From contig JASMLT010000009.1 in assembly GCA_030748555.1 (NCBI GenBank), positions 1 to 43,974 of the forward strand: a stretch of 43,974 bases of DNA. The letters are read 5' to 3'. The stretch comes from Acidimicrobiales bacterium (GTDB lineage Bacteria; Actinomycetota; Acidimicrobiia; Acidimicrobiales; MedAcidi-G1). The notes below the pieces were generated by a model that did no database searches, had not been told where the DNA came from, and saw only the letters and a program-made list of their open reading frames with translations. Position numbers and translations under genes: made by a program. Of the stretch, positions 26,776-35,439 are shown piece after piece (position 1 is the first letter of the stretch; each line of letters opens with the position of its first letter).

Positions 26776-26883
26776 AGTATTTCGCTCAGAGAACTACATC
26801 AATGTTATTCTATAGGTTAGATCGTAATAAACTCACGGTCAACAACTCAGTGTCAAAAAGACATCTTTTTGGTTCAAATTCCT

Positions 26884-27372
26884 CTAACCAGCGAAATCAT
26901 CAGGGTTGACGTTGTCGAGAAAGTCACGAAATTCCTCGACTTGCTCATCAGTAATTGGTTCTTCCTGTTCAGGAGGTGCTATGTATCCAGCCTCTTCTAG
27001 CACTTCCTCCTCCACGAAAACATCAGCTCCCACACGAACCGCCAGTGCTATAGCATCAGAAGGCCTGGCCGAAAGCGCATCAACACCTGCTGGTCCCCTT
27101 AGGTATATGTCGGAATAAAAAGTCCGGTCACGCAATTGTGTTATTACTACTCGTTCAAGAGTCGCAGAAAAAGTCTCCATAACAGTTACGAAAAGATCGT
27201 GTGTCATGGGCCTGGGTGGCTCTTGACCAGCGAGGGTCAAAACAATAGCAGTTGCTTGGTTTGGCTCGATAAATATCGGAAGGAGTCTCTCGCCCTCTTT
27301 CTCACGAAGAAGTATCACGGGTGTGTTGGAAGGCAAGACTTGCTGGACTCCAACCACTACCATTTCATTCAT
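26884..27372 (-). CDS. Bifunctional nuclease-domain protein (DUF151)
   Basis: A 162-residue protein of the DUF151/bifunctional-nuclease family, known for RNase/DNase activity in a plant member and otherwise poorly defined in bacteria. The core is PIFIEPNQATAI, then HDLFVTVME and SARPSDAIALAVR, the family signature. The C-terminus is a strongly acidic tail (EEQEEP-like residues) ending DDFAG. The ATG at 27372 is chosen for its GGAGG 5 bases upstream; a TTG four codons earlier is less likely. It corresponds to Rv1829 in the mycobacterial cluster. Confidence 0.92.
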   Translation of the reverse strand: MNEMVVVGVQQVLPSNTPVILLREKEGERLLPIFIEPNQATAIVLTLAGQEPPRPMTHDLFVTVMETFSATLERVVITQLRDRTFYSDIYLRGPAGVDALSARPSDAIALAVRVGADVFVEEEVLEEAGYIAPPEQEEPITDEQVEEFRDFLDNVNPDDFAG

Positions 27373-27393
27373 TACTACCTCCAAAACTGTTAA

Positions 27394-27990
27394 CTAACAT
27401 TCAACTGTTTCTTTACCTCGTGCGATTTTTACTATCTCATCCGCCAATTTAGATTCCCCCCTTGCAAACTCTTCATCAAGAAGTGTTTGATTTGCTGTAA
27501 CAACTGAAGGGAGATTTCTGAACATTCCTAGGTGATCAATTCCATATCCAACAATAAAACCCTCTTGTAGAACAAAACCGGAGTACTCAACCTTGACAGG
27601 AAGTATTCTGCGATCCGAACGGTCAAAAAGTGTGCAAACCCTAACTTCTGCTGGTTCATGAGTCTCTAAGTGACGCCTAAGAAAATCTAGTCTAAAACCT
27701 GTATCAACTACGTCTTCAACCAATAGGACATTGCGACCTGAAACATCTATTCCCAAATCCCTTGTAAGCCTGACTCTCCCAGTATTCTCCCCAAAAGAAG
27801 TTAAAGCTAAAAAGTCTGTTTCTATTTCATGATTTAGTTTCCTAACTAAATCGGCAAGAAAAGGCAAGCAGCCTTTTAGCACACCCACAACCACATCCCC
27901 TTCGCTCAAATAGTCGTCAAGCTGAGTGGCCAGTTCCGTAATTCTGACATCAATTTCTTGTTGGTTTTGTAATAGTTTCGGAAAATCCAT
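27394..27990 (-). CDS. hpt: Hypoxanthine phosphoribosyltransferase
   Basis: A 198-residue purine-salvage enzyme that makes IMP or GMP from hypoxanthine or guanine and PRPP. The PRPP-binding loop VEDVVDTG is at 91-98; VGVLKGCLPFLADLV and the C-terminal VGYGIDHLGMFRNLP match the Hpt family. Length is normal. The gene is usually beside tilS and ftsH; here it sits between the MerR and nuclease genes of the GarA-type cluster, 21 bases and 1 base from its neighbours, so it is probably co-transcribed with them. Confidence 0.93.
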   Translation of the reverse strand: MDFPKLLQNQQEIDVRITELATQLDDYLSEGDVVVGVLKGCLPFLADLVRKLNHEIETDFLALTSFGENTGRVRLTRDLGIDVSGRNVLLVEDVVDTGFRLDFLRRHLETHEPAEVRVCTLFDRSDRRILPVKVEYSGFVLQEGFIVGYGIDHLGMFRNLPSVVTANQTLLDEEFARGESKLADEIVKIARGKETVEC

Positions 27991-27991
27991 C

Positions 27992-28693
27992 TCACCAAGT
28001 TTCTAGTCCATCCAGGGAGAGTTTTAGTAGACACTTGTGAATTTCTCTTCCCAGGACAACGACTTCATCCAATTCTCGCTTAGCTTCAGTTCTGGACTCA
28101 ACATCTCCGCTTTTAGTTTTAGCTGAAAATAACTGCTCTATTACTCCTGCTTCTCTTTGGGCGGCGACTAGATACATGCGTAAATGTCTAGTTTCCATTC
28201 CTAGTTCAAAAAGACGTTTCGCAGACTTTATAGTCAATAAAGAATCACCTTCGAAGATTTCTTTGCTTCCGACTTGCCGTCCCTTAACTACGCCCAATTC
28301 GATCAATTCTTGAATTTTCTCTGTTGCGACACCCGATGCCCTAGACAAGCCGTCAATGTCTAAGCTGATTCCTGTGATTCCAGTATCCCTACTGTCTGTT
28401 ACTTTTGAATTTGGGTTACTACTTTCAGCACTCGACTCGAAGTCAACGCCAGTACGCTCTAGTCGCTCTTTCAGGGTTCTGAGTGGCACAAAATAATCTC
28501 TTTGTTGTCTCAGAACCCAAGCTAGTTGCTCCAGATCACCGGTAGAAAACTTTCGATAGCCCGATTCGGTTCTGACCGGATTCACCAACCCTTGGGATTC
28601 AAGATAACGAATCTTCGAAACAGTGAGTTCAGGAAACTCTCCAACAAGACTTTCGCAGACTTGACTTATGTTAAATAGTTCCTGTTCCGACAA
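27992..28693 (-). CDS. MerR-family regulator (Rv1828-like)
   Basis: A 233-residue regulator with an N-terminal MerR helix-turn-helix: NISQVCESL, then SKIRYLESQGLVNPVRTESGYRKF (shown only in part) and QQRDYFVPLRTLKERL. A second helical region, with IDGLSRASGVATEKI, follows and could be a duplicated HTH. No metal-binding residues. The place directly after the FHA gene matches Rv1828, a structurally studied but functionally unclear DNA-binding protein. Starts at ATG 12 bases after the FHA stop. Confidence 0.9.
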   Translation of the reverse strand: MSEQELFNISQVCESLVGEFPELTVSKIRYLESQGLVNPVRTESGYRKFSTGDLEQLAWVLRQQRDYFVPLRTLKERLERTGVDFESSAESSNPNSKVTDSRDTGITGISLDIDGLSRASGVATEKIQELIELGVVKGRQVGSKEIFEGDSLLTIKSAKRLFELGMETRHLRMYLVAAQREAGVIEQLFSAKTKSGDVESRTEAKRELDEVVVLGREIHKCLLKLSLDGLETW

Positions 28694-28705
28694 GTCAACA
28701 TTCCA

Positions 28706-29089
28706 TCAGTTCTGAGCGATTCCATGGAAAAAGACAAGTTTAAATCGTCCGATTTGAAGAACATCACCATCTGTTAACTCTTCGGAGCGTACGATTTTCG
28801 CATTTAGATAAGTCCCATTTAATGAGCCGACATCAGAGACTCTGTAAATGCTTTTGTTTCTTTCAATAATTGCATGTTGTCTTGAAACCGTTACATCGTC
28901 AAGAAAAATGTCAGCGTCTTTTTCTCGCCCTATTGAGATAGATTCGGAATCCAGCGCGTAACGAGAACCTGATCTGGGTCCAGACTCAATAACGAGTATT
29001 CCTGTGTCTGTTTCAAATATTTCTCTATCTAAACGGTGCGGAATTTCCGGTTCAATTTCAATCGCATCAGTTATTTCATCATCAGTCAT
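28706..29089 (-). CDS. garA: FHA-domain protein (GarA-like)
   Basis: A 127-residue phospho-threonine-binding protein. The FHA core is complete: SIGREKDADIFLDDVTVSRQHA and VSDVGSLNGTYLN. GarA in mycobacteria controls 2-oxoglutarate metabolism through PknB/PknG phosphorylation of an N-terminal ETTS motif. Here the N-terminus is short and the nearest equivalent is FETDTG (T27, T29), so the phospho-switch may differ or be absent. The order gcvH-FHA-MerR supports GarA identity. Confidence 0.85.
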   Translation of the reverse strand: MTDDEITDAIEIEPEIPHRLDREIFETDTGILVIESGPRSGSRYALDSESISIGREKDADIFLDDVTVSRQHAIIERNKSIYRVSDVGSLNGTYLNAKIVRSEELTDGDVLQIGRFKLVFFHGIAQN

Positions 29090-29114
29090 GATTTTAAACC
29101 CTCCATTTCTCTGA

Positions 29115-29498
29115 TCATCCCTCTAAAAGCAAGCGGTAAGAATCAGGATCCAGAAGTCCGACTATCGGATTCGAATCATCTCTACTCATTAAGCAAATCC
29201 ATCCTTCTCCATATGGATCTTCGTTTACCTTCATAGGGTGGAATTCTAAGTCATCATTCACCTCGGAAACTCTTCCAGTGAAAGGAGAAGATATTTCTGA
29301 AACTGACTTACTGGACTCCACTTCCCCTAAAACTCCTCCCCTTTCTACCAATTGATCGATTTCTGGAAGGTCAACGAAAACAACTTCCCCCAGAGCGTCT
29401 TGCGCATAATCAGTTATCCCCACTCGAATCAAGCCATCCTCTTCCATCCGAACCCATTGGTGGTCCTCAGAATACATAAGGTCATCTGGGATGTTCAT
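29115..29498 (-). CDS. gcvH: Glycine cleavage system H protein
   Basis: A 127-residue lipoyl carrier that shuttles aminomethyl groups between the P, T and L proteins of glycine cleavage. The lipoylation site is K64 in VESSKSVSEI; flanking motifs HQWVRMEEDG and DPYGEGW are normal. A TATAAA lies about 30 bases ahead of the start, a possible local promoter, and the gene follows pgsA by 50 bases. No gcvP or gcvT is in the window. Its constant position beside garA in Actinobacteria links one-carbon metabolism to this regulator. Confidence 0.95.
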   Translation of the reverse strand: MNIPDDLMYSEDHQWVRMEEDGLIRVGITDYAQDALGEVVFVDLPEIDQLVERGGVLGEVESSKSVSEISSPFTGRVSEVNDDLEFHPMKVNEDPYGEGWICLMSRDDSNPIVGLLDPDSYRLLLEG

Positions 29499-29548
29499 AA
29501 ATTCGAAACTAGCGCCAAAAGCACCATTTTTATAGTGGGGGCAAGAAA

Positions 29549-30133
29549 TTAATGGCCTAACTGCTTTTTATCGCGGATCTCCCTTAGAGCTTCAGATGCG
29601 AGGGGTATGTACATAAATGCAGCTAACCAAGAAATGAATAATCCTGGAATTCCAGAAATATAGGCTAATACAGCAAAAAAATCACTTATAGAGATTGTTG
29701 ACTCACCCGCTAGAAAGGAAGGTACAGCGAATAACATTGCAAAAGTTCCTGTTTTACCCCACCATAAAACGTCAATTCTTCTGGCTCCAATAAGAGCTAA
29801 TGAAACAGTTGCTCCACCGACGAGCAATTCTCTGATAAGGGCTAGCAGAGCGAACCAAAGTGGAATCGATCCATCAATTATGAGTGAAGGAATAGAAACT
29901 ATGAGCAACAGCCGGTCAGCGGTAGGGTCAAGGATTTTTCCCAGTTCTGAAGTTTGATTAAACCTCCTAGCTACCCACCCATCAACCCAGTCCGTAGCTC
30001 CGAGTACCGCTAAAAGAATCGCTGCCGCTGATCTATTTTCGGCTCCAAACAGAACCCATACGAAAAGGGGAATACAAAGAAGACGTAGAACACTTATCAA
30101 ATTGGGAACAGTGAAAATCCTGTCATTCATCAT
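29549..30133 (-). CDS. pgsA: CDP-alcohol phosphatidyltransferase (PgsA-like)
   Basis: A 194-residue membrane enzyme that transfers a phosphatidyl group to an alcohol, most likely glycerol-3-phosphate. The full D-x2-DG-x2-AR-x8-G-x3-D-x3-D motif is at D48, D51-G52, A55-R56, G65, D69 and D73. Several hydrophobic segments surround it. In mycobacteria a pgsA paralogue lies near the garA cluster. Whether this one makes phosphatidylglycerol phosphate, cardiolipin or phosphatidylinositol phosphate cannot be settled from the sequence. Two adjacent ATGs at the start. Confidence 0.88.
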   Translation of the reverse strand: MMNDRIFTVPNLISVLRLLCIPLFVWVLFGAENRSAAAILLAVLGATDWVDGWVARRFNQTSELGKILDPTADRLLLIVSIPSLIIDGSIPLWFALLALIRELLVGGATVSLALIGARRIDVLWWGKTGTFAMLFAVPSFLAGESTISISDFFAVLAYISGIPGLFISWLAAFMYIPLASEALREIRDKKQLGH

Positions 30134-30222
30134 TTCAATCTACCTATCCTCGAATACAGAACATCCATATCTCCACATGACCGCGTTTGACCGAAGTGTC
30201 AATACTTGGGAAGCTAGGCTCC

Positions 30223-30627
30223 ATGGCAACCATTTTCACTAAAATACACGCGAGGGAAATACCTGGGCACATACTTTGGGAAGACCCAATATGTTTCGCA
30301 TTTCTCGACATAAGACCGATAAATCGTGGACACACTCTGGTTGTGCCTATTCAGGAAATCGACATGTGGATCAACTTGCCTGAAGAGACAGCTTCTCATT
30401 GCATGAAGATTGCTAAAACGATCGGAGAGGCTCAAATGGAAGCATTCAAACCAAAACGTGTTGGACTAATGATCGCAGGATTTGAAGTGCCGCATGTCCA
30501 TCTACATGTAATACCCATAAATGATATGAGTCACCTCGATTTCGCTAATGCCAATGCAGATATCTCAAATGATGAATTGGTAGCAGATTTGAAGCGCCTT
30601 AAAAGCTGTCTTGCGAAAACCGACTGA
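30223..30627 (+). CDS. HIT-family protein
   Basis: A 134-residue HIT (histidine triad) nucleotide hydrolase/transferase. The triad HVHLHVIP is at 91-98, and the N-terminal ATIFTKIHAREIPGHILWED is the common HIT beginning. The start at 30223 (ATG) is chosen for that reason; an upstream TTG would add 12 residues. HIT proteins cleave adenosine phosphoramidates or AP4A-like compounds. It diverges from pgsA and converges on the DUF2079 gene with a 15-base gap. Confidence 0.93.
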   Translation: MATIFTKIHAREIPGHILWEDPICFAFLDIRPINRGHTLVVPIQEIDMWINLPEETASHCMKIAKTIGEAQMEAFKPKRVGLMIAGFEVPHVHLHVIPINDMSHLDFANANADISNDELVADLKRLKSCLAKTD

Positions 30628-30642
30628 GGAACGATTGCGAAA

Positions 30643-32211
30643 TTAATCTGATCCGGGTTTGCGAATCCATGTCTGAATGCCTTTCGATTCGTAACGTCTG
30701 TTAAATCCTAGTTCCTCCATTTTCCCTTCAAATTTCATCAACTCTGCATTAGTCCAAGTAACAATATTTTCATCAAAAATTACTGCATCTAAGTGTTTCA
30801 GTTGTTCACTACTGGGCTCAAAAGGAACGTCGATTTTTAAAACGAAAGCGTTTTTACGTCCCGCTATTTCTGGATACAAGTTAGCCGGCGCAGCGACGCT
30901 CGCATCTGGCCCCAACCAGAAAACTGAGGTAACTCTGGCTATATCAGTTTCATCTCTTCTACCCCATTCCCAAGGTTTTTCGAATGGCGAGGAAGCTGAG
31001 TCACGGATGAAGAAAACGGTCGCTGTTAATAAAAGAACGGTTAATATTCTTCGGCCAACAAGAATTCGACTTACACCCGTGGATCCCATTTTCATAAGCG
31101 CATAGGTCGCTGCAATGAATACAACAGCCATTACAGCCACATCTTGCTGAGGGTTGCCCAACGCCCCAACTGGAACATCCGCTATCAAGTAAAAAATAAG
31201 CAAAGGAACTGCCGGTAGGACATAGCGCAAATGTATGAGAGGTAAAAATAACACTGGGGCAATAATTAGAATTATTTGCTCGAAGTTGCTCCGTACTAAT
31301 AAGTCTTTAAGCAACCCAAAAGGGTCAGACAACATTCCGAAAATCACATCCAAAGAACCTTCTCCGAAATGGCGGAAAGCACCAATATGGGGATAATGAC
31401 CTGAGCCTATTAATGGTTGCACCCAGAAAGCCATCAACAGAAACCAAAGCAAACCGAAAAAAGCAACTATCCTGCCAACAACTTTTCTATTTTCTAAGAA
31501 AAAAATCACCCCAATAGCTGCTACTGCAAGCCCTAAATCTGCTCGTGAAAGTAAAACGAGCAGCAAGAAACCTGAACTGGTCCACCACTTTTCATAGTGT
31601 CCTGCTAGATAGGCCGCCAGCAAAGCAGGAATAGCTACTACTTCAGGATGGAAACCCGCGAGGTTTAAATTATGTATAGATGGATGAAGAGAATAAGCAA
31701 AAGCAAGAACAACTGCTCCGCCAGTTCTTAAATTCGCGGGACCTCTTGCAATCCGCCATATCGGCACAACGGCAAGTCCTAATGCGAGAGCCTGAATCGT
31801 CAACAGGAACTCTCCTGTTGGGAATAGTCGTGCGAGTAACGATATTGGCCAAAATAACCATGCTGCTTGGAGTGCGAAAATATTTAGCCCAATTTGTGTG
31901 ATCTCGGGTGATTCTCCCATCTCCATGAGATGGGAGGCCTGTATGTAGTAACCAATTTGCTCCCCTACACTCAAATCTCTGAATCTTGATAAAGAAAGAA
32001 GAGCGAGTGACAAACTGAGCAGGAAAGCCCCCAACCATGGGATAACACGGTCAGCTATTGGAGAGTCAAAACGTGCTTGCCAACGTAAAAGCGTTATATC
32101 TGCTTTTCGGCGGAGACCGGCCATAGTGGTGCTGACTTGTTCACTAGTGCGTTCGAAACTCTTAACGCCAAATGCGCCATCTTGATCAAAAAGGAATCTT
32201 TTCCTATTCAA
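30643..32211 (-). CDS. DUF2079 membrane protein
   Basis: A 522-residue polytopic membrane protein. About ten hydrophobic segments run from residue 58 onward, and NLAGFHPEVVAIPALLAAY is the family hallmark. The C-terminal 110 residues are soluble and extracellular or periplasmic. DUF2079 proteins resemble GT-C glycosyltransferases, so transfer of a sugar from a polyprenyl donor is likely but unproven. Its start overlaps the end of the upstream gene by 8 bases, indicating translational coupling. Confidence 0.82.
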   Translation of the reverse strand: MNRKRFLFDQDGAFGVKSFERTSEQVSTTMAGLRRKADITLLRWQARFDSPIADRVIPWLGAFLLSLSLALLSLSRFRDLSVGEQIGYYIQASHLMEMGESPEITQIGLNIFALQAAWLFWPISLLARLFPTGEFLLTIQALALGLAVVPIWRIARGPANLRTGGAVVLAFAYSLHPSIHNLNLAGFHPEVVAIPALLAAYLAGHYEKWWTSSGFLLLVLLSRADLGLAVAAIGVIFFLENRKVVGRIVAFFGLLWFLLMAFWVQPLIGSGHYPHIGAFRHFGEGSLDVIFGMLSDPFGLLKDLLVRSNFEQIILIIAPVLFLPLIHLRYVLPAVPLLIFYLIADVPVGALGNPQQDVAVMAVVFIAATYALMKMGSTGVSRILVGRRILTVLLLTATVFFIRDSASSPFEKPWEWGRRDETDIARVTSVFWLGPDASVAAPANLYPEIAGRKNAFVLKIDVPFEPSSEQLKHLDAVIFDENIVTWTNAELMKFEGKMEELGFNRRYESKGIQTWIRKPGSD

Positions 32212-33484
32212 TTATGCACGACCCTATTATTGGACCTTCGGAACCCATACCCAAATCTATTTCAAGCTGGTCTCCTGATGCACCACCAAATTTTGGTATG
32301 ACTACATTTTCGACACCTTCTGGGACTTCAATTGTCCCTCTTACTGAAAGCACCTCCCAACCATCCAATTCTGGTGTTGGACTTTGAATAGCAAATCTGA
32401 CCTTTTCAGCCCAACCGACACCACCTTCAGGAAGTTTTTGTGGATTGCTTCTCTGAGGGATGGATATCGGGAGAATGAGAACAGAATTACCTAAACAGGT
32501 AGGACTAGTTTTCACTCCTTTAATCTGCGAAGGACAATCAGTGTCTGAACCAGCATAATGCAACACATCCAAGGGTCTTAAATTACTCGTTGTTACAGAC
32601 ACCATTGTGCATGAATCGGCGACCCATCCTTCAGGCCCCACGAGAGCAATTTGCCCTTCCCTGTATTGAAAAACGGTCGCACTCAGCACACCAGGAAGAA
32701 TTGGGAGAATTTCATCAGGAACATCAACCTTGATTCGCTCCATCAATTGTTCTTCACCCTGTTTAACTGCCACGATTTGTTCGGCAGTGGCCACTAGTGC
32801 CGGTTCAGTTATTGGGTTATATAAGTTCAGATGGCTGTTATTCGATTCAATATTCTCAACGCTCGACACTTCCGAAAAACGCAAACCTAAACCCACTTTC
32901 TCTTCAGGGTCTCCTGTTATAGATTTGAACGCAAAGAAAATGACAAGAATCAAACCAACGCCTATTCCTGCTGTTATCAAACGCTTAAATACAGCACTCT
33001 GCAGTTCTGATGCCACAGCCGCTTCGCTACGCCTTTCGGCTCTAGATCTTGGTCCGAAAGCCTCTGATCTGCTACCCCCGCTCAATAAAGTAGCCCAGTT
33101 CTTTACAGTTTCTTCAGGGAAGCGTAAAGCTAACCGGGCAAACTCTTCCTCCTCATCGGGTCCAAAAAGTAATAGAAGGTCATTTTCCTGGGCTAACTGA
33201 ACTGGGTCTTCTGCTTCAACAAGGTCGCGATCTCCGGCCAAACGTGTTAAAAACTTCTTTATTTCCTCATCAGCTTCCTCAGAGGACCATTTAGATCCTG
33301 GCGAAACCTGATATGCAGCTACTGGAGACTTTGAAAATTTTCTGGCACGGAAAAAAGTTTGCCTTCTGGCACGCGTTTCTTCTTCAGAGGGTTCTGTCTC
33401 TTCATCTGGTTCTTTCACCAATTCTTCTACGTCTTGGTCTGAACTTTCTTCGTCTAGTTGGTTTTCGCTATCCGTATCGTCCAT
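32204..33484 (-). CDS. Hypothetical single-pass membrane protein
   Basis: I do not recognise this 426-residue protein. It begins with about 40 very acidic residues, then a basic patch (TRARRQTFFRARKF), then a helical cytoplasmic part with an EEEEF run, one transmembrane helix at about 169-186 (LITAGIGVGLILVIFF), and about 240 exported residues rich in beta-type sequence with two pairs of Cys. This topology resembles membrane-anchored regulatory or cell-envelope assembly proteins. Start ATG at 33484 is supported by GAGGG 5 bases upstream; a longer open frame adds 12 codons. Coupled to the DUF2079 gene, so they probably work together at the envelope. Confidence 0.75.
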   Translation of the reverse strand: MDDTDSENQLDEESSDQDVEELVKEPDEETEPSEEETRARRQTFFRARKFSKSPVAAYQVSPGSKWSSEEADEEIKKFLTRLAGDRDLVEAEDPVQLAQENDLLLLFGPDEEEEFARLALRFPEETVKNWATLLSGGSRSEAFGPRSRAERRSEAAVASELQSAVFKRLITAGIGVGLILVIFFAFKSITGDPEEKVGLGLRFSEVSSVENIESNNSHLNLYNPITEPALVATAEQIVAVKQGEEQLMERIKVDVPDEILPILPGVLSATVFQYREGQIALVGPEGWVADSCTMVSVTTSNLRPLDVLHYAGSDTDCPSQIKGVKTSPTCLGNSVLILPISIPQRSNPQKLPEGGVGWAEKVRFAIQSPTPELDGWEVLSVRGTIEVPEGVENVVIPKFGGASGDQLEIDLGMGSEGPIIGSCIIE

Positions 33485-33571
33485 TATTGCCCTCTGGTGC
33501 CTCATCAAGAGGCTACGCAATAGACACCCCTGAAGTGAGTCACTTAAAAGTTTTTATCTACAATTCTTAAC

Positions 33572-33598
33572 TTGACACTTAAATCGCAATACTAGGCA
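33572..33598 (+). promoter_or_regulatory. Candidate promoter for the LysM lipoprotein gene
   Basis: A perfect -35 TTGACA at 33572-33577 is followed after 15 bases by TAGGCA, a weak -10 on the actinobacterial TAnnnT model. It is 50-75 bases ahead of the lipoprotein ATG in the 163-base divergent gap. The -35 is convincing and the -10 is not. Confidence 0.35.
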
Positions 33599-33647
33599 TT
33601 AGTCTCATCCGACGGTCGACATTTTATGGATTTCAGGAGATTCACCT

Positions 33648-35438
33648 ATGACAAAGAGAAGCATAAGATTTGTTCTTCTAATCTCTTTAGTGGCATCGGC
33701 CTGTTCGGGTACCGATAATCAAACGAGTAAAATAACACCTTCCGACAAAACAATAAATGCATCAGTTGGTCAGATTGCTACAAGCTCAACTGTTGAAATT
33801 AGCGACAACACTTTTTCTGGCGAAACAGCAAATACTGGGAAAAGGATTACTGGGTCTCCTGAGAGTAAAGGCATCTTTGAAGATTTTTCTTCAAATTTCT
33901 CTGATCGGAGTCCTGAAATCAACCGAACCCATCCGTTTCAAAGTCTGACCACATTCTGCACTGCTTACCCTCCCGTAAAAGAAGAAATTGTTCCTGCAAC
34001 TGTTGAAGTGAAAAGAGGTGACTCGCTCGCAAAAATAGCCTCTAAAAATGAACTGACTCTTCAAGAAATATTAGAAATGAATGACATCGCTGATCCGAAT
34101 TTAATTTTCGTCGGGCAAGAGATTCGTGTGGGTGAAGAACTTCAAATAGGGCTCGGACCTCAAGCTACTGGTCGAGGAATAACCGAAGACTCAGTATCTA
34201 TAGTCAACATAAAGACTTCGAAGGATGAGTTGAAAGCTTTGAGTTTCGAAGATTTCAGCGGTGATACATCGGAAATATTTTCTGTTTTCATAAAAATCCT
34301 AAACGAAGAGTGTGGGGGTTTCCACGGCCGGAAAATTGACCTTCAAGAAATTATCACCTTCCCATTAGAAGCCTTCGATATTGACACTCCGACTTTAAGC
34401 ACCATCGCTTGCCTAAACGCAACTAAAGACATTCCATCTGTAATAGTGATCGACATTTCTCAATTCTCAGGACCGCTAGAGAATTGCATCGTAAATGAGC
34501 AGAGAACAGCTTTAGTGACGACAAAAGTTTCATCTGTTCAAAATGTGATTAGCTCCGACAACAGGCTTCTTATTGATTCTTTTAGTGCTGAACAAGCTCT
34601 TTCGTTGATGCTCATGTTCGCTGAAGAGAAAGGATTATTAACAAACCAATCGATAGCCATAGTCGCCGATGACTCTTTAGGTAATTTCGAGTCCGTTATT
34701 ACAGGACTCCTGGAACCACTTCGGGAACTCAACTATGATCCTGAGTTTCATTTTCTCAACTGCGAAGGTGGGATCTTTTGCAATATAGGAATGGAAAGGA
34801 CTATTGATGCCTTTATCGAGAACCCTCCTGATGTCCTCTTCCCTGCATTAAATCCGGTTTCATTACCTGAACTCTTAACTCAGATGATTTCAAATGCTAT
34901 ACCGAAACCACAAATAATTCAGTCTGCCTTTAACCAACAAGACGATGAACGCTCAACTAATCACATCTTCAACTATGGAGGAAGTGAGGTTGCAAACTAC
35001 TACGACGGAACAATAATTTTTTCCCAGCCATACGTGGAAAATCAAAGAATTTTCGAGAGTCAATTTTCACCTTTCGAGGAGATGTGTATCGAAGAATACT
35101 CACGTGTTTCTGACTTGGATCAACATTTAATCGACCCTCGAAGGACTGAAGCAATTTTCAAAATTTGCTCAATCACCCGCTATATTGCACGAGCTCTCTA
35201 CGACGCAGGTGTTAATCCGAATCGACGTAGAATTCACGAATCCCTATCCAATCTTGGATCTGTAGACAGCCCTGGGCTTTCCTTTGGTTCTTTTACTTTG
35301 GGGAAACCTACACGACCTTCATCGATCCAACACATGGAGTATCAGTTCCCCTGTGATATCAGTGAGGAAGCTGAGCGTCAAAATTACTCAGGTTGCATTC
35401 TTCCCATTTCTCCTCCTGAAAATATTTTTACAAATTAA
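33648..35438 (+). CDS. LysM plus periplasmic-binding-fold lipoprotein
   Basis: A 596-residue exported lipoprotein. Residues 1-19 form a signal peptide with VASAC (Cys 19). About 100 Ser/Thr-rich residues lead to a LysM module at about 119-164 (VKRGDSLAKIASKNELTLQEI, then NLIFVGQEIRVG), which binds peptidoglycan GlcNAc chains. From about 180 to the end a type I periplasmic-binding fold is visible, with VSIVNIKTS, an IVADDSLGNF strand-loop and a final FSFGSFTLGKPT-like hinge, close to the branched-chain amino-acid binding group. No ABC transporter genes adjoin it. The start has CAGGAG 9 bases before the ATG. It may be a wall-anchored sensor or scavenger. Confidence 0.78.
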   Translation: MTKRSIRFVLLISLVASACSGTDNQTSKITPSDKTINASVGQIATSSTVEISDNTFSGETANTGKRITGSPESKGIFEDFSSNFSDRSPEINRTHPFQSLTTFCTAYPPVKEEIVPATVEVKRGDSLAKIASKNELTLQEILEMNDIADPNLIFVGQEIRVGEELQIGLGPQATGRGITEDSVSIVNIKTSKDELKALSFEDFSGDTSEIFSVFIKILNEECGGFHGRKIDLQEIITFPLEAFDIDTPTLSTIACLNATKDIPSVIVIDISQFSGPLENCIVNEQRTALVTTKVSSVQNVISSDNRLLIDSFSAEQALSLMLMFAEEKGLLTNQSIAIVADDSLGNFESVITGLLEPLRELNYDPEFHFLNCEGGIFCNIGMERTIDAFIENPPDVLFPALNPVSLPELLTQMISNAIPKPQIIQSAFNQQDDERSTNHIFNYGGSEVANYYDGTIIFSQPYVENQRIFESQFSPFEEMCIEEYSRVSDLDQHLIDPRRTEAIFKICSITRYIARALYDAGVNPNRRRIHESLSNLGSVDSPGLSFGSFTLGKPTRPSSIQHMEYQFPCDISEEAERQNYSGCILPISPPENIFTN

Positions 35439-35439
35439 G

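Noticed and set aside
26854..26871. Hairpin CAAAAAG-ACAT-CTTTTTG after the bifunctional-nuclease gene
   Set aside because: Almost wholly A-T paired and not followed by a T-run on the minus strand, so it is not a credible terminator.
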